A DNA stretch of 64,000 nucleotides from Paenibacillus pabuli (lineage in GTDB: Bacteria; Bacillota; Bacilli; Paenibacillales; Paenibacillaceae). The position numbers were made by a program, and so were the translations under genes. The notes under the pieces are model-generated. The model saw only the letters and a list, made by a program, of their open reading frames with translations, ran no database searches and was not told where the DNA came from. Of this stretch, positions 1 through 9,300 are shown one piece after another. Each line of letters begins with the position of its first letter. The first letter of the stretch is position 1. Location: positions 5,952,001 to 6,016,000 of the forward strand of contig NZ_CP073714.1 in the NCBI RefSeq assembly GCF_023101145.1, given 5' to 3'.

Positions 1-629
1 TCTTCTTTGGCTGGTTCTTCTGATGCTGCCGGTTCCGCTTCATCAGCAGAAGCCGTAGGCTCTTCCTCAGCCGCTTGTGGCGGCATCACGGAAGCGACGA
101 TGGAATCGCCTGGAGTCACCAGAGTCAGACCTTTATCCAACTTGATATCTGCGGCTGTCAAACGATCACCAATTTCCAGTCCGCTGACATCCACCTCAAT
201 AGAGGTTGGCAGATCAGCCGGAAGTCCTTCGACCTCCAGTTGAGTTTCCTGTGTCTGGAACACACCGCCTGCCTTGGAGCCGGCTGCGGTACCTTGGAAG
301 TCGATGGATACACTAACGCTGATCGGCTTGTTCTTCGAAATTTGCAGGAAGTCCACGTGCAGCAGACGCCCATTGCGTTCCTGCTGATCCTTGATCAGCA
401 CTGGAACCGTTTTGCCACCCTCCAGATTGAGGTTGAACATCTCGGAACGACCTGTGCGTGCTACTTTCAGCATTTCTTTTTCATCTACATGTATCGCGGC
501 ACCTTCCAATCCCGGGCCATAAACGACAGCCGGAACTCGTCCGCCTTGTCTTAACAGGCGCAAAGCTGCACCTTTCTTTTCAGTTCTTGGTGTTGCCGTA
601 AGTTGAGCCATTTTTCCGTTGGATTTCAT
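1..629 (-). CDS. rplY: 50S ribosomal protein L25 / general stress protein Ctc (3' end outside window)
   Basis: Read on the minus strand from an ATG at 629, preceded by AAGGAGGATG at good spacing. The 209 codons present begin MKSNGKMAQLTATPRTEKKG and continue through the L25 5S-rRNA-binding domain (about residues 7-95) and the TL5-type C-terminal domain (about 100-185). An Ala/Glu-rich acidic tail (PPQAAEEEPTAS...) follows, as in long Bacillales Ctc proteins. The frame is open to base 1, so the stop codon lies outside. The product binds 5S rRNA in the large ribosomal subunit, and in Bacillus subtilis Ctc is a general stress protein. A sigma-B-like promoter about 115 bp upstream fits that history. 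Family assignment is secure; the stress role is inferred from homologs. Confidence 0.93.
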   Translation of the reverse strand, partial: MKSNGKMAQLTATPRTEKKGAALRLLRQGGRVPAVVYGPGLEGAAIHVDEKEMLKVARTGRSEMFNLNLEGGKTVPVLIKDQQERNGRLLHVDFLQISKNKPISVSVSIDFQGTAAGSKAGGVFQTQETQLEVEGLPADLPTSIEVDVSGLEIGDRLTAADIKLDKGLTLVTPGDSIVASVMPPQAAEEEPTASADEAEPAASEEPAKE

Positions 630-746
630 GATTGAACATCCTCCTTCAAGGGATCCTTACTTCATTTTTGTTAGGAAGCCATGAGCTTCTCTCTTAGACC
701 AGAATGGCCTTTTCAAGCGTGGCCGAATCTGGGGCCATATCTATAT

Positions 747-773
747 TTACCCCAATGAAAGACCATCTCAAAC
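747..773 (-). promoter_or_regulatory. candidate sigma-B-type promoter of ctc
   Basis: On the minus strand GTTTGA (768-773) is followed after 15 bases by GGGTAA (747-752), close to the sigma-B pattern GTTTAA-N13-15-GGGTAT. It would give a leader of roughly 110 bases before the rplY/ctc ATG. Known family fact: B. subtilis ctc is the classical sigma-B-dependent gene. Whether this organism has sigma-B cannot be seen here. Confidence 0.45.
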
Positions 774-823
774 ACTAACTTGTACAGTTTTTTTTATTTT
801 CCGGGTGAATTGGATCTTTTTGA

Positions 824-862
824 TAAATAAAAAAGCAGCCGGAATACCCTCCGACCGCTTGT
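824..862 (-). terminator. intrinsic terminator of the first pullulanase gene
   Basis: Minus-strand stem AAGCGGTCGGA / TCCGGCTGCTT (11 pairs including two G-T wobbles; plus-strand arms 833-843 and 850-860) with a 6-base loop, followed by a T-rich run. It lies about 50 bases after the stop at 910. Confidence 0.8.
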
Positions 863-909
863 TAAGCATATATTTTAAACCAATTGTATGAACGTTATAA
901 CCTGGCCAG

Positions 910-3792
910 TTATGCGCTGTTACGATCATCCTCGTCATCACTTTCACGGATAACCTGCATCTGATCTGACCCACTTTGAACGATGATCTGCACATCTCCG
1001 TCTTCAGGACCGATATCAACATAACGATCTCCACAGGTATCTTTGGCTTCCCATTCATTAAGCCGAATAATTAAGCCCAGATGATGCAGTCCTGCAGCCA
1101 CCCGAAAACGTGCTTCGGCTGCTTTGCCCACACGCTCAAGCGGGACAGCTCCATCTTCCATGCCTGTGCCCCACACCCAGACATCCCATCCCTCATAACG
1201 CTGATCTTCCCGTTCATATCGGAGCGTGACAATTCGCGAAACAGGTTTATGAATTTTGATATGGAATGACGCCTGAATCCCTCCAGCCTCCGCGATAATC
1301 TGGGTGGACCCGGGTGTTAGAGCGCGAACAATTCCTGCCGTACTGACTGCTGCATGATCGGGATGAGACGAACTCCACCGTATATTCATCCCTTGCAAAG
1401 GCTGGCCAAACTGATCCAGAACCAAAGCGCGGAATCGACTGACACGTGTGGAGTACATCACTGATTCCCCAACAATTTCAATACGCTCCGGATGGAGGTG
1501 GTCCACCTGCAGCGCACACTCTGCGGTAATCGAGCCACAATGGACGCTAATCGTCGCTTCTCCAGTTGTTTCCCCCGTATGAATGATTCCATCGGATTGA
1601 ATCGCAATCACGTGCGGATTCGAAGAGCTCCAAGTCACAGATGCATTCTCCACCACATTACCAAAACGGTCTCTCACCGATGCTCGCAAGCCAGCAATCT
1701 CTCCGACACTGTATACTAGACGCGGCGAATGAATCTCAATCACAGCCGGTTCAACACCGCCAGCATACTCCGTGTCATACAGTACCATCAATGACCACCG
1801 TTCTACCCTTGCAGTTCCGCTCACCGTCTCAATGCGGTCTGTACCTGCCTGATGGTCATTCACCACGATATGCCAGTCCCCCTCCGGCAGACTCACTTTC
1901 TGCTGCTGACCCGTTCCGTTATATATCACCACAATCTGATTCCAGGTATCCTGATTCGCTCCGTGATCCAGTGTAAATGCAACCACATTTCCTTCTGCAC
2001 GCATTATGCGAAGATGATTTCGTACCTGGTCGGCGTTAATCATGCGAAAGGCCGGATGTGTGCGGCGTAGATGAATCAGACCGCGATAATAGTCAAATAC
2101 AGGTCTGAATCGAGCTTTGTTAGCCCAAGTGATCGTATTTACGGCGTCCCCGCTCCGATAGCTATTGTGATCTCCTGCTTTGGATCTCAGCATTTCATCC
2201 CCTGCGTGGAGAAATGGAATTCCCTGCGAAGTAAGCAAAATTCCTGTTGAGAGCAAGGAACGACGGACCATTTCATTATCCAGTACATCATCCGAATTGA
2301 CATAACGATAAGGGTCTGCCGCCTTAACTGCAGATTCCGCACTGCCTCCTTCCACAGGCTGTCCGTCCCTCCATACCGGGTAACCGAGATCATGCCTGAG
2401 GTACATCGTTGTTGCAATTTTGTCCCACAGGTTGAGATTATCATGTGCCGTTACATAATTGACGGATTCCACAGGTGAAGATGTGAAATCATCCAGCGCT
2501 CCGGCTACACCCATTGTAATTTCGTATTCCTTACCATCCGCTCCGGTAACAAAGCCTTTGCCGAAGCCGTCACTGTCCCCTTTGATGGCACTGCGAAAAT
2601 GATCGTTAAATACGGAAAATCCCTGACCACGCTGTGTTCCTTTTAATGTTTTCCGTTCCAGAGGAGAATCTCCGCCTGTCCATGGCTCCCCGTAAATCAG
2701 AAAAGCCGAATCAATCTGTTCTCTCAGCTCGCGGGTCAATTCGTTCATCGTGTCCGTATCGATTAGACCCATAAGGTCAAAGCGAAATCCGTCCACATGA
2801 TATTCCTCTGCCCAATACAGGAGGGAATCCAATATATATTTTCGCACCATTGGCCGTTCTGTAGCCAGCTCATTGCCTACACCGGAACCATTGCTCAGTG
2901 TTCCGTCCTCACGATAACGATAATAGTAACCCGGTACAATTCGTTCAAAAGGTCCATCATCCACACTATACGTATGGTTATATACCACATCAAGCACGAC
3001 ACGAATGCCTTGTCGATGCAAGGAATGAATGAGCGCCTTGAACTCCCTGATTCGAACCTCAGGGTCACGCGGGTTGGTCGCATAGGAACCTTCCGGCACG
3101 TTATAGTGCTGCGGATCATATCCCCAGTTGTATGGCATTCTTGCGTTCGAACCAGCGTCAATCGTCGCTGCCAGTTCATCAATGGTCTGATAATCCGCTA
3201 CAGGCAGAAGATGCACATGCGTAATGCCAAGTTCGACAAGATGGTCTACCCCGATGGAGTTTCCGCCTCTGTCCGTCAATCCGGAAGCCGTAAATGCCAA
3301 ATATTTGCCCTTATAAGGAATATCGGCATGGGGGTCGGAAGAGAAGTCACGCACATGTAATTCATATAGAACTGCATCTGCCGGACGCAGAAATACAGGC
3401 TTCACATCCTCTTCCCAATCCACCGGATCGGTTGTATCCAAGTCAATTATGGCTGTTCGCTGTCCATTCGCCGATACAGCACGAGCGTAAGGATCGGGTG
3501 CCACGGCAATATGCTGTTCATCATGCGTAATGTGATACATATAATAATGTCCTGCCCAATCCCCTTCAAGCTGCACACTCCATACTCCATTCGGGTCACG
3601 GGTCATCGACTGTTTCTGTCCGTCCTCATGTTCGGTTACTTTACCATTTGCATCGTAATGCCCCTCATCATCAAAAATGAGTACGGAAACCTGCTGTGCT
3701 GTAGGTGCCCACAGCTTGAATGTGCTTGCTGTACGCGTATATGTTAAGCCAAGATCGTTGCCTTCATAACGAAAAGATGTCCATTCCGGCAT
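910..3792 (-). CDS. pulA: type I pullulanase with C-terminal Ig-like repeats and CBM41/PUD domain
   Basis: Debranching alpha-1,6-glucosidase acting on pullulan, limit dextrin or glycogen branches. With the ATG at 3792 (960 aa) the order is a CBM48-like N-terminal domain (to about 110), a GH13_14 barrel with YNWGYDP near 224-230, nucleophile D339 in DGFRFD, acid E369 in YGEPW and D451 in TAHDN, then a beta domain. Two bacterial Ig-like (Big_2) repeats follow at about 680-767 and 768-847. A CBM41/PUD-like module (VTLRYE...GWDVWVWG) sits at 848-950, a module usually found N-terminal. No signal peptide or anchor is visible, so a cytosolic location is inferred. An ATG at 3816 is in frame but lacks an SD; 3792 has AAAGGCGGTGGG at good spacing and matches family N-termini. 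A second pullulanase follows upstream on the same strand. Confidence 0.93.
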   Translation of the reverse strand: MPEWTSFRYEGNDLGLTYTRTASTFKLWAPTAQQVSVLIFDDEGHYDANGKVTEHEDGQKQSMTRDPNGVWSVQLEGDWAGHYYMYHITHDEQHIAVAPDPYARAVSANGQRTAIIDLDTTDPVDWEEDVKPVFLRPADAVLYELHVRDFSSDPHADIPYKGKYLAFTASGLTDRGGNSIGVDHLVELGITHVHLLPVADYQTIDELAATIDAGSNARMPYNWGYDPQHYNVPEGSYATNPRDPEVRIREFKALIHSLHRQGIRVVLDVVYNHTYSVDDGPFERIVPGYYYRYREDGTLSNGSGVGNELATERPMVRKYILDSLLYWAEEYHVDGFRFDLMGLIDTDTMNELTRELREQIDSAFLIYGEPWTGGDSPLERKTLKGTQRGQGFSVFNDHFRSAIKGDSDGFGKGFVTGADGKEYEITMGVAGALDDFTSSPVESVNYVTAHDNLNLWDKIATTMYLRHDLGYPVWRDGQPVEGGSAESAVKAADPYRYVNSDDVLDNEMVRRSLLSTGILLTSQGIPFLHAGDEMLRSKAGDHNSYRSGDAVNTITWANKARFRPVFDYYRGLIHLRRTHPAFRMINADQVRNHLRIMRAEGNVVAFTLDHGANQDTWNQIVVIYNGTGQQQKVSLPEGDWHIVVNDHQAGTDRIETVSGTARVERWSLMVLYDTEYAGGVEPAVIEIHSPRLVYSVGEIAGLRASVRDRFGNVVENASVTWSSSNPHVIAIQSDGIIHTGETTGEATISVHCGSITAECALQVDHLHPERIEIVGESVMYSTRVSRFRALVLDQFGQPLQGMNIRWSSSHPDHAAVSTAGIVRALTPGSTQIIAEAGGIQASFHIKIHKPVSRIVTLRYEREDQRYEGWDVWVWGTGMEDGAVPLERVGKAAEARFRVAAGLHHLGLIIRLNEWEAKDTCGDRYVDIGPEDGDVQIIVQSGSDQMQVIRESDDEDDRNSA

Positions 3793-3941
3793 CGTTCCCA
3801 CCGCCTTTATATCCATTGATTTCGTGTTGTCCCGATGTTACGGAGCGGGACGTCATTTGTCAACCCGGGGTTGTCTGTACTCAACATATCGGTTAAACAG
3901 AGGCTTTCAATTAGCATATTGAATATGATGCAAATCTTCTC

Positions 3942-3956
3942 GGCAATCGCTTTCAA
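3942..3956 (-). promoter_or_regulatory. possible cre (CcpA) site upstream of the first pullulanase
   Basis: The 15-mer GGCAATCGCTTTCAA matches 13 of 15 positions of the cre pattern read in this orientation (TGWWWNCGYTTNCAW). It lies about 150 bases before the ATG at 3792. Two mismatches make it a weak call. Confidence 0.3.
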
Positions 3957-4012
3957 GATACAGCATATGTAAACAAGCGCCATAGATTGACAGCATTTGT
4001 ACCTGTCCTGAT

Positions 4013-4046
4013 GAAAAAAGAGGGAGAAAAGCAAATACCCTCTCTC
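4013..4046 (-). terminator. terminator of the second pullulanase gene
   Basis: Minus-strand AGAGGG / CCCTCT (plus-strand arms 4019-4024 and 4038-4043) with a 13-base loop, followed by TTTTTTC. It lies about 27 bases after the stop at 4073. The stem is short but the T tract is good. Confidence 0.6.
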
Positions 4047-4072
4047 CAAATTGGTGAAAGGGTGCATGAGGT

Positions 4073-6124
4073 TCACTCACTTGAATAGATTACCGTTATG
4101 GATATAGGCGGAACGCTGATCTGACCATCCTTGGCTGTACGCAGTGTCTCGGTGCCAGCTTGCCCCAGCTCTACAACCACATTCCATGTACCTGAAGGAA
4201 CGGAGGTTGTACGGGTTTCTTTGGAAGCATTATAGATAATGATTATCCGTCCCCATGAATCTCCGACAGCCGTTCCCGACAATTCATAGGCCAGCAACCC
4301 TTTTTCTTTTTCAAGCAATCGAACATGCTTCTCAATCTCTTCCTTGGTGCGAAGACGAAAGACCGGGTGCTCGCACCGAAGACGGATCAATCCACGATAG
4401 TAATCATAAACAGGCTTGAACGCCTGCTTTTGCTCCCACCGGATGGCGTTGACTGAATCCCCACTCTCATGACTATTGGCATCGCCATATTTGCTTCGCA
4501 GAAATTCATCTCCAGCCGCAATTAAAGGAACCCCCTGGGAAGTCAACACGATGCCATTAGCAAGCAGACAGCACCGAACCGTTTCGTTCTCCAGTATGCG
4601 ATCCGGGTCAACGTGCAAATATGGCTTCGCCTGCTGTACAGCCTCTTCCACGTTGGCACTGCCTTTCACACGCCCATCCTCGCTATAGGTGATAAATCCC
4701 AGCGTATCGTGCAATCCTTGTGTCTGGGCGACTTTGTCCCACAGGTTGAGATTATCATGTACAGTTACATAATTAATCGTTTCAGATGGGCCAGCGGTAA
4801 AATCGGTAATGGCTCCCCGTACACCTGTCCATATATCGTCTTCCTTACCCTCCTCTCCTGTAGCAAATCCGGTTCCCGTTCCATCGCTATCACCTTTGAT
4901 CGTTCCACGGAAATTATCGTTAAATACAGCAAATCCAGCTTCGCGCTGCGATCCTTTAAGTGTCATTTGATCTCCAAGTGGTGATTCCAGCGCCCCCCAA
5001 GGTTCACCGTATAAGAGGATAGACGGAGAGACCTCGGCATGCAGTTCTGCTGCGAGCTCTTTCATCGTTGTCGTATCGATCAGACCCATCAGGTCAAAAC
5101 GAAACCCGTCCACATGGTATTCTTCTGCCCAGTAACGCACGGAGTCGATAATAAACTTGCGCACCATGGGGCGCTCCGTAGCCACTTCATTGCCTGTACC
5201 TGATCCGTTGCTATATGTGCCATCCGGATTCTGACGGTAGTAATATCCTGGAACAAGCTTCTCAAATGAACTGGCAGCCGTATCAAACGTATGATTGTAT
5301 ACCACATCCATAATGACCCCGATTCCCTTCTCATGAAGGGTGAGCACCATGGATTTGAATTCCCGAATTCTGGTCTCCGGCTCATCTGCACGTGAAGCAT
5401 AGGAACCTTCTGGAACATTGTAGTGAAGCGGATCATAGCCCCAGTTATAATGTGAACAATCGGAATTCCTGTCATCTGCCTTCGATTCGTCCACTGTTGC
5501 AAAATCAAATACCGGAAGCAGATGTACATGAGTGATTCCCAGCTCAGCCAAATGATCGATCCCCAGTGTATTCCCGTTTGAATCGCGCAGACCTGTCTCG
5601 GTAAAAGCCAGATATTTTCCTTTATGCTCCATGCCGGATGACTCATGGATCGAGAAATCGCGCACATGCAGCTCATATAAGACCGCATCTACCGGGCTCG
5701 CCAGTTCGGGACGCTTATCCTCATTCCAGCCATTCGGGTGGGTCTGTTCCAGCCTGACGATGACACCCATTTCACCATTCATGGTCACAGCCCGTGCATA
5801 TGGATCAACCGCAGTTTCCTGACGTCCGTCCTCAAAGGTAACCCTGTACATATAACGATAACCGTTCCACTCGCCTTCGAGCTTCAGGGACCAGATTCCT
5901 TGATCCTCTTGGTTCATAGGTACTTCTTTCTCTACTTCCTGATTCTTCTGTTCATTGGCACTTCCCCCTGTTGAAGGCGGGTATAACAGCACATCCACCC
6001 GCTTTGCCGCAGGCACCCAAACTTTGAAGCTACAGGCTCGTGGTTCCACCGTGACACCCAGATCTCTTCCTCGATATGTATCCACTACATTCAATATGTC
6101 TAACTTGTGATAGTCATCAATCAT
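4073..6124 (-). CDS. pulA: type I pullulanase (second paralog)
   Basis: 683-aa debranching enzyme of the GH13_14 family, with no signal peptide and no C-terminal modules. It has a CBM48-like domain (about 17-115) carrying a hydrophilic insertion near 50-72, then the barrel with YNWGYDP (226-232), nucleophile D344 in DGFRFD, acid E374 in YGEPW and D457 in TVHDN. The length matches the B. subtilis AmyX type (about 700 aa). The ATG at 6124 follows GAGAGGGG at about 10 bases. It is collinear with its neighbour's catalytic part, so the pair arose by an old duplication. Both copies keep all catalytic residues. The 280 bases between them hold a terminator, so they are probably separate transcription units. 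A cytosolic role in glycogen or imported maltodextrin use is inferred. Confidence 0.94.
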   Translation of the reverse strand: MIDDYHKLDILNVVDTYRGRDLGVTVEPRACSFKVWVPAAKRVDVLLYPPSTGGSANEQKNQEVEKEVPMNQEDQGIWSLKLEGEWNGYRYMYRVTFEDGRQETAVDPYARAVTMNGEMGVIVRLEQTHPNGWNEDKRPELASPVDAVLYELHVRDFSIHESSGMEHKGKYLAFTETGLRDSNGNTLGIDHLAELGITHVHLLPVFDFATVDESKADDRNSDCSHYNWGYDPLHYNVPEGSYASRADEPETRIREFKSMVLTLHEKGIGVIMDVVYNHTFDTAASSFEKLVPGYYYRQNPDGTYSNGSGTGNEVATERPMVRKFIIDSVRYWAEEYHVDGFRFDLMGLIDTTTMKELAAELHAEVSPSILLYGEPWGALESPLGDQMTLKGSQREAGFAVFNDNFRGTIKGDSDGTGTGFATGEEGKEDDIWTGVRGAITDFTAGPSETINYVTVHDNLNLWDKVAQTQGLHDTLGFITYSEDGRVKGSANVEEAVQQAKPYLHVDPDRILENETVRCCLLANGIVLTSQGVPLIAAGDEFLRSKYGDANSHESGDSVNAIRWEQKQAFKPVYDYYRGLIRLRCEHPVFRLRTKEEIEKHVRLLEKEKGLLAYELSGTAVGDSWGRIIIIYNASKETRTTSVPSGTWNVVVELGQAGTETLRTAKDGQISVPPISITVIYSSE

Positions 6125-6232
6125 GTGTATATTCCCCTCTCGATGAGCAATAAAATGGATGTGAACAAATGCTCCTTACCTTTTATACCCCTTCTGTCAC
6201 CTCACCATAATCCTAGGGGTGAAAAAGACCAT

Positions 6233-6279
6233 AAAAAAACAAGCCATGCTTCACGTCATTTCACGTAAAACATAGCTCT
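6233..6279 (-). terminator. strong terminator of the S-layer-homology / secreted protein operon
   Basis: A 15-pair minus-strand stem (arms 6242-6256 and 6263-6277, some G-T wobbles) with a 6-base loop, followed by seven T residues. It lies about 25 bases after the stop at 6303. Confidence 0.85.
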
Positions 6280-6302
6280 TTTGGTGGGGTTTGCCCTTTT
6301 CT

Positions 6303-9300
6303 CTAATGCGGCACCTGGGACTGAAAATCGTTCCGACTGGACTGATCCGCATGGTAAAATACAACATCACCATCCCTCAGCGGCCAGTTACTGCCTTGGC
6401 TGTTTGCCGGACTCCGGTTGAAGCCCTCCATCTGCCACTGATTCATCAATGGGGCATGAATATATTGCAGGTGCGGGGCATGCGTATTGCCACCTCGCAA
6501 ACTCTCAATATTGAAATTGACCACAATATACCCATCCTTCAGGAAGATCGCCGACTTCTCATCCAGAGGATGTTGTCTGGCGAGTGTTTCGAGATCTGTT
6601 CCTTTCTGCACGGCGTACACATCGGCTGGCAGACTGTATTCCCCATACCAGCGCTGGATGGCTGCATTAGCCCGATCCACATTGACGCCAGGTGGGATGT
6701 CCGTCTTTGGTCCAATCAGTGTGCGGATAGGCGAGGACAGGATCAGCCAGTCATAACGGCCCACCCATATTTTCTGGTGAGAAGTCTGATCCACGAAACG
6801 GACCATATATTCCGCAATGGTGCTCTGGCTCTGCTCCTGTGGTGTCAGCTCGTAGGAATACCGATACCTAGCTGAATCCCCCAGCTCCGTACTGGGAACA
6901 TTCCGCAGCCGCGCGTTCAGAACAACAAAGCGTTTCTCCAGGTCCTGCGCCGATCCGATGCGAATCAGATTTTCCTGGCCCCGGTGATAGTACAGATCCA
7001 CTTCCTGGCGGGATGAACCATCCCGACTCACAAAATGAAAACTCGGGGTAATTCGTATACCATCCTGCTTGCTAAACATATTCCCCTTCGTTTTGAGGTC
7101 AAACTTAATATGGTATCCCGTCTTGACCGACACATTTTTGAAGCCCTGCACCGGATGACTGCCTGGACGAATCGGTAAAATAAACGGGGCTAAGTTCCCT
7201 CTGGGGTCCCCATCTATACTGTTAAGGCCTGTCCAGTAGCTAGCTCCCATAGGCTCTGGTCGGCCCATTTGCTTACGGAATACATTCTCCCAGTTATAGT
7301 CGGAAATATCAGTCACGTGAAAATCATACAACCGTCCAATGACTTCCACAGGTACTGTATCTAAGGCTGCATGATGCGCCAGATTCGTATTGGCATCCTG
7401 CTGTTCAGTGAAGATCGCAGGTGCATTTTCAGCGACATTGCGGAACTCGACTTCATAGTCCCCCTCATCCACCCAAACCGGAAGATAAAAGGGGGTATCC
7501 AGCTGATTCACCGGAATATCCACCCACGTCTTAGCCGGGATGAACTGGCTGCGGCCTTCGTTATAGACATCAAATGGGAACCGAACCTGCTTAATGCGAA
7601 AATACTTGGCGTAGTCCCGGTTGCCATAACCGGGGTAACTCGCAGCATCCAGATGCTGACCGGAGGTCGGAATTCGTACGATAAACGGACGCTCCAGGAT
7701 AAGTGCTGCTCGGTTTGCATTCGGTACCGTCTTCTGGTTATGCGGCTGGTCATCCGATACCCAGGCGTAGTTTACGACAGGCGTATGTACCGTAACCGTA
7801 TTTATGCCGTTGATTGGAAAAACTTTGTTGATTCCCCCATTTACATTACCTGGCAACAATTCGTAATAGATTTCACCGGAACTCGTGGTATTTGCCTTAT
7901 TTATGAGCGTATTGCTGATCATGTTATTAGGCTTATACAGGACATCACGGTTGATAGTAGTCGGATGAGGAATATTAGACGGAATTGGGCCATCCTTTGT
8001 CGTTTCCGAAGAACTCATGAGTGTTGAGCCATTAAAATTAACCATATCGTTACTCACTTTACTTTGGGGTGTATTGCTTTCAGCCATCCCTTTAAGCGTG
8101 GATGTGTGATCCGGAAGAGACGGTGGTGAGTTCAATCCCCCTGTTAGAAGTGGTGGAGTAAAAGTGATTGATGATGTATTAGCTGGTCTAACGTGACTAT
8201 TAACATCCGGATCATTACTCGAATCAAGTAATGGTGGCGTATACCCTGAAGGTGTCATGATCACCTTTCCGCCAGGCAAGGCATAGTTACTCATTTCAGC
8301 CTGATTTATCTTGTATACTTCCAAATTATTAATTTGCCAATACGAGTAGTCCCTGAATAATTGGAATGTATATGTTTTGGACTGAGTATCCGTTTTTGTC
8401 ACCGGAGGTCCTGGAGTACAACCCGTTTCAGTACATACTTGAGGACCGGGTACTGTCCATTGACGTGCATACGTAACTTCAACGGTACAGTCATATGTGG
8501 TCTTTCCAGACATTTTCCCCCAATCCTGTTTGAACAGATATTCATCTGCTAACGCGTTGATATAAAGAGATTCAGATGTTGGAATCCCCTTAAGAACATC
8601 GAATTTTTCAGAATCCCTATCATCAGCTCGAATAACTCCATTGGCACCCGGGTCCATGTCACTTTGCCTCATAACGGTTCCTGGAGAAGGACTTCCAATC
8701 GTCCAACTGCATTGTCCCGATCCATTACCTTCAGGAATCTCAGGTTGGTTACCTCCTCCGCCACTGTCGGTGCATGAAGCCCCCGAACCAACTGTCATTT
8801 CAAAGGTACCCTTTTCATCAAGCGCTTGGGTAGAGTCAACAAAGTGTGCAGTAATCACTGCTGTTCCAGTTGGAGCGACCGCTGCTACTAATCCAGAACT
8901 AGTGACTGTCATTATAGATGTGTTAGAACTTGACCAAGTGAGCTTGGCATGGCTCTGTAAAGGCCAAACACTTCCATCTACCTTTGTCAAAGTTGCTGTT
9001 AACTGAGTTGTTCCGTTTGGCGCTACGCAAATATTACCGCTGATTTCAAGTCCGGATGTCCCATCTGCATACGTAACTTTCAATTTCTTATCCTTGTATA
9101 CGTAGGTGTAGGAATCAAAGTCAGCTCTAAATTTGGAGAAATACCATACTTGTTTTGCTCCTGGATTAGCCCAGTATTTCCTATACGTATCATTGTTAAA
9201 TGTTTGTTTAAAGCTGATCGTAATCAAATTTAGGCTTGGAACATCAACGACCTGACCTGCAATGGTACTTGTATCGGTGTAGCCCTGAGAGCCATGTACA

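Noticed and set aside
3807..4076. 89-codon minus-strand open frame between the pullulanases
   Set aside because: It runs through the terminator of the second pullulanase gene, has no SD and resembles no family.
910..6124. One of the tandem pullulanases as a decaying duplicate
   Set aside because: Both have unbroken frames, all catalytic residues and their own SD.
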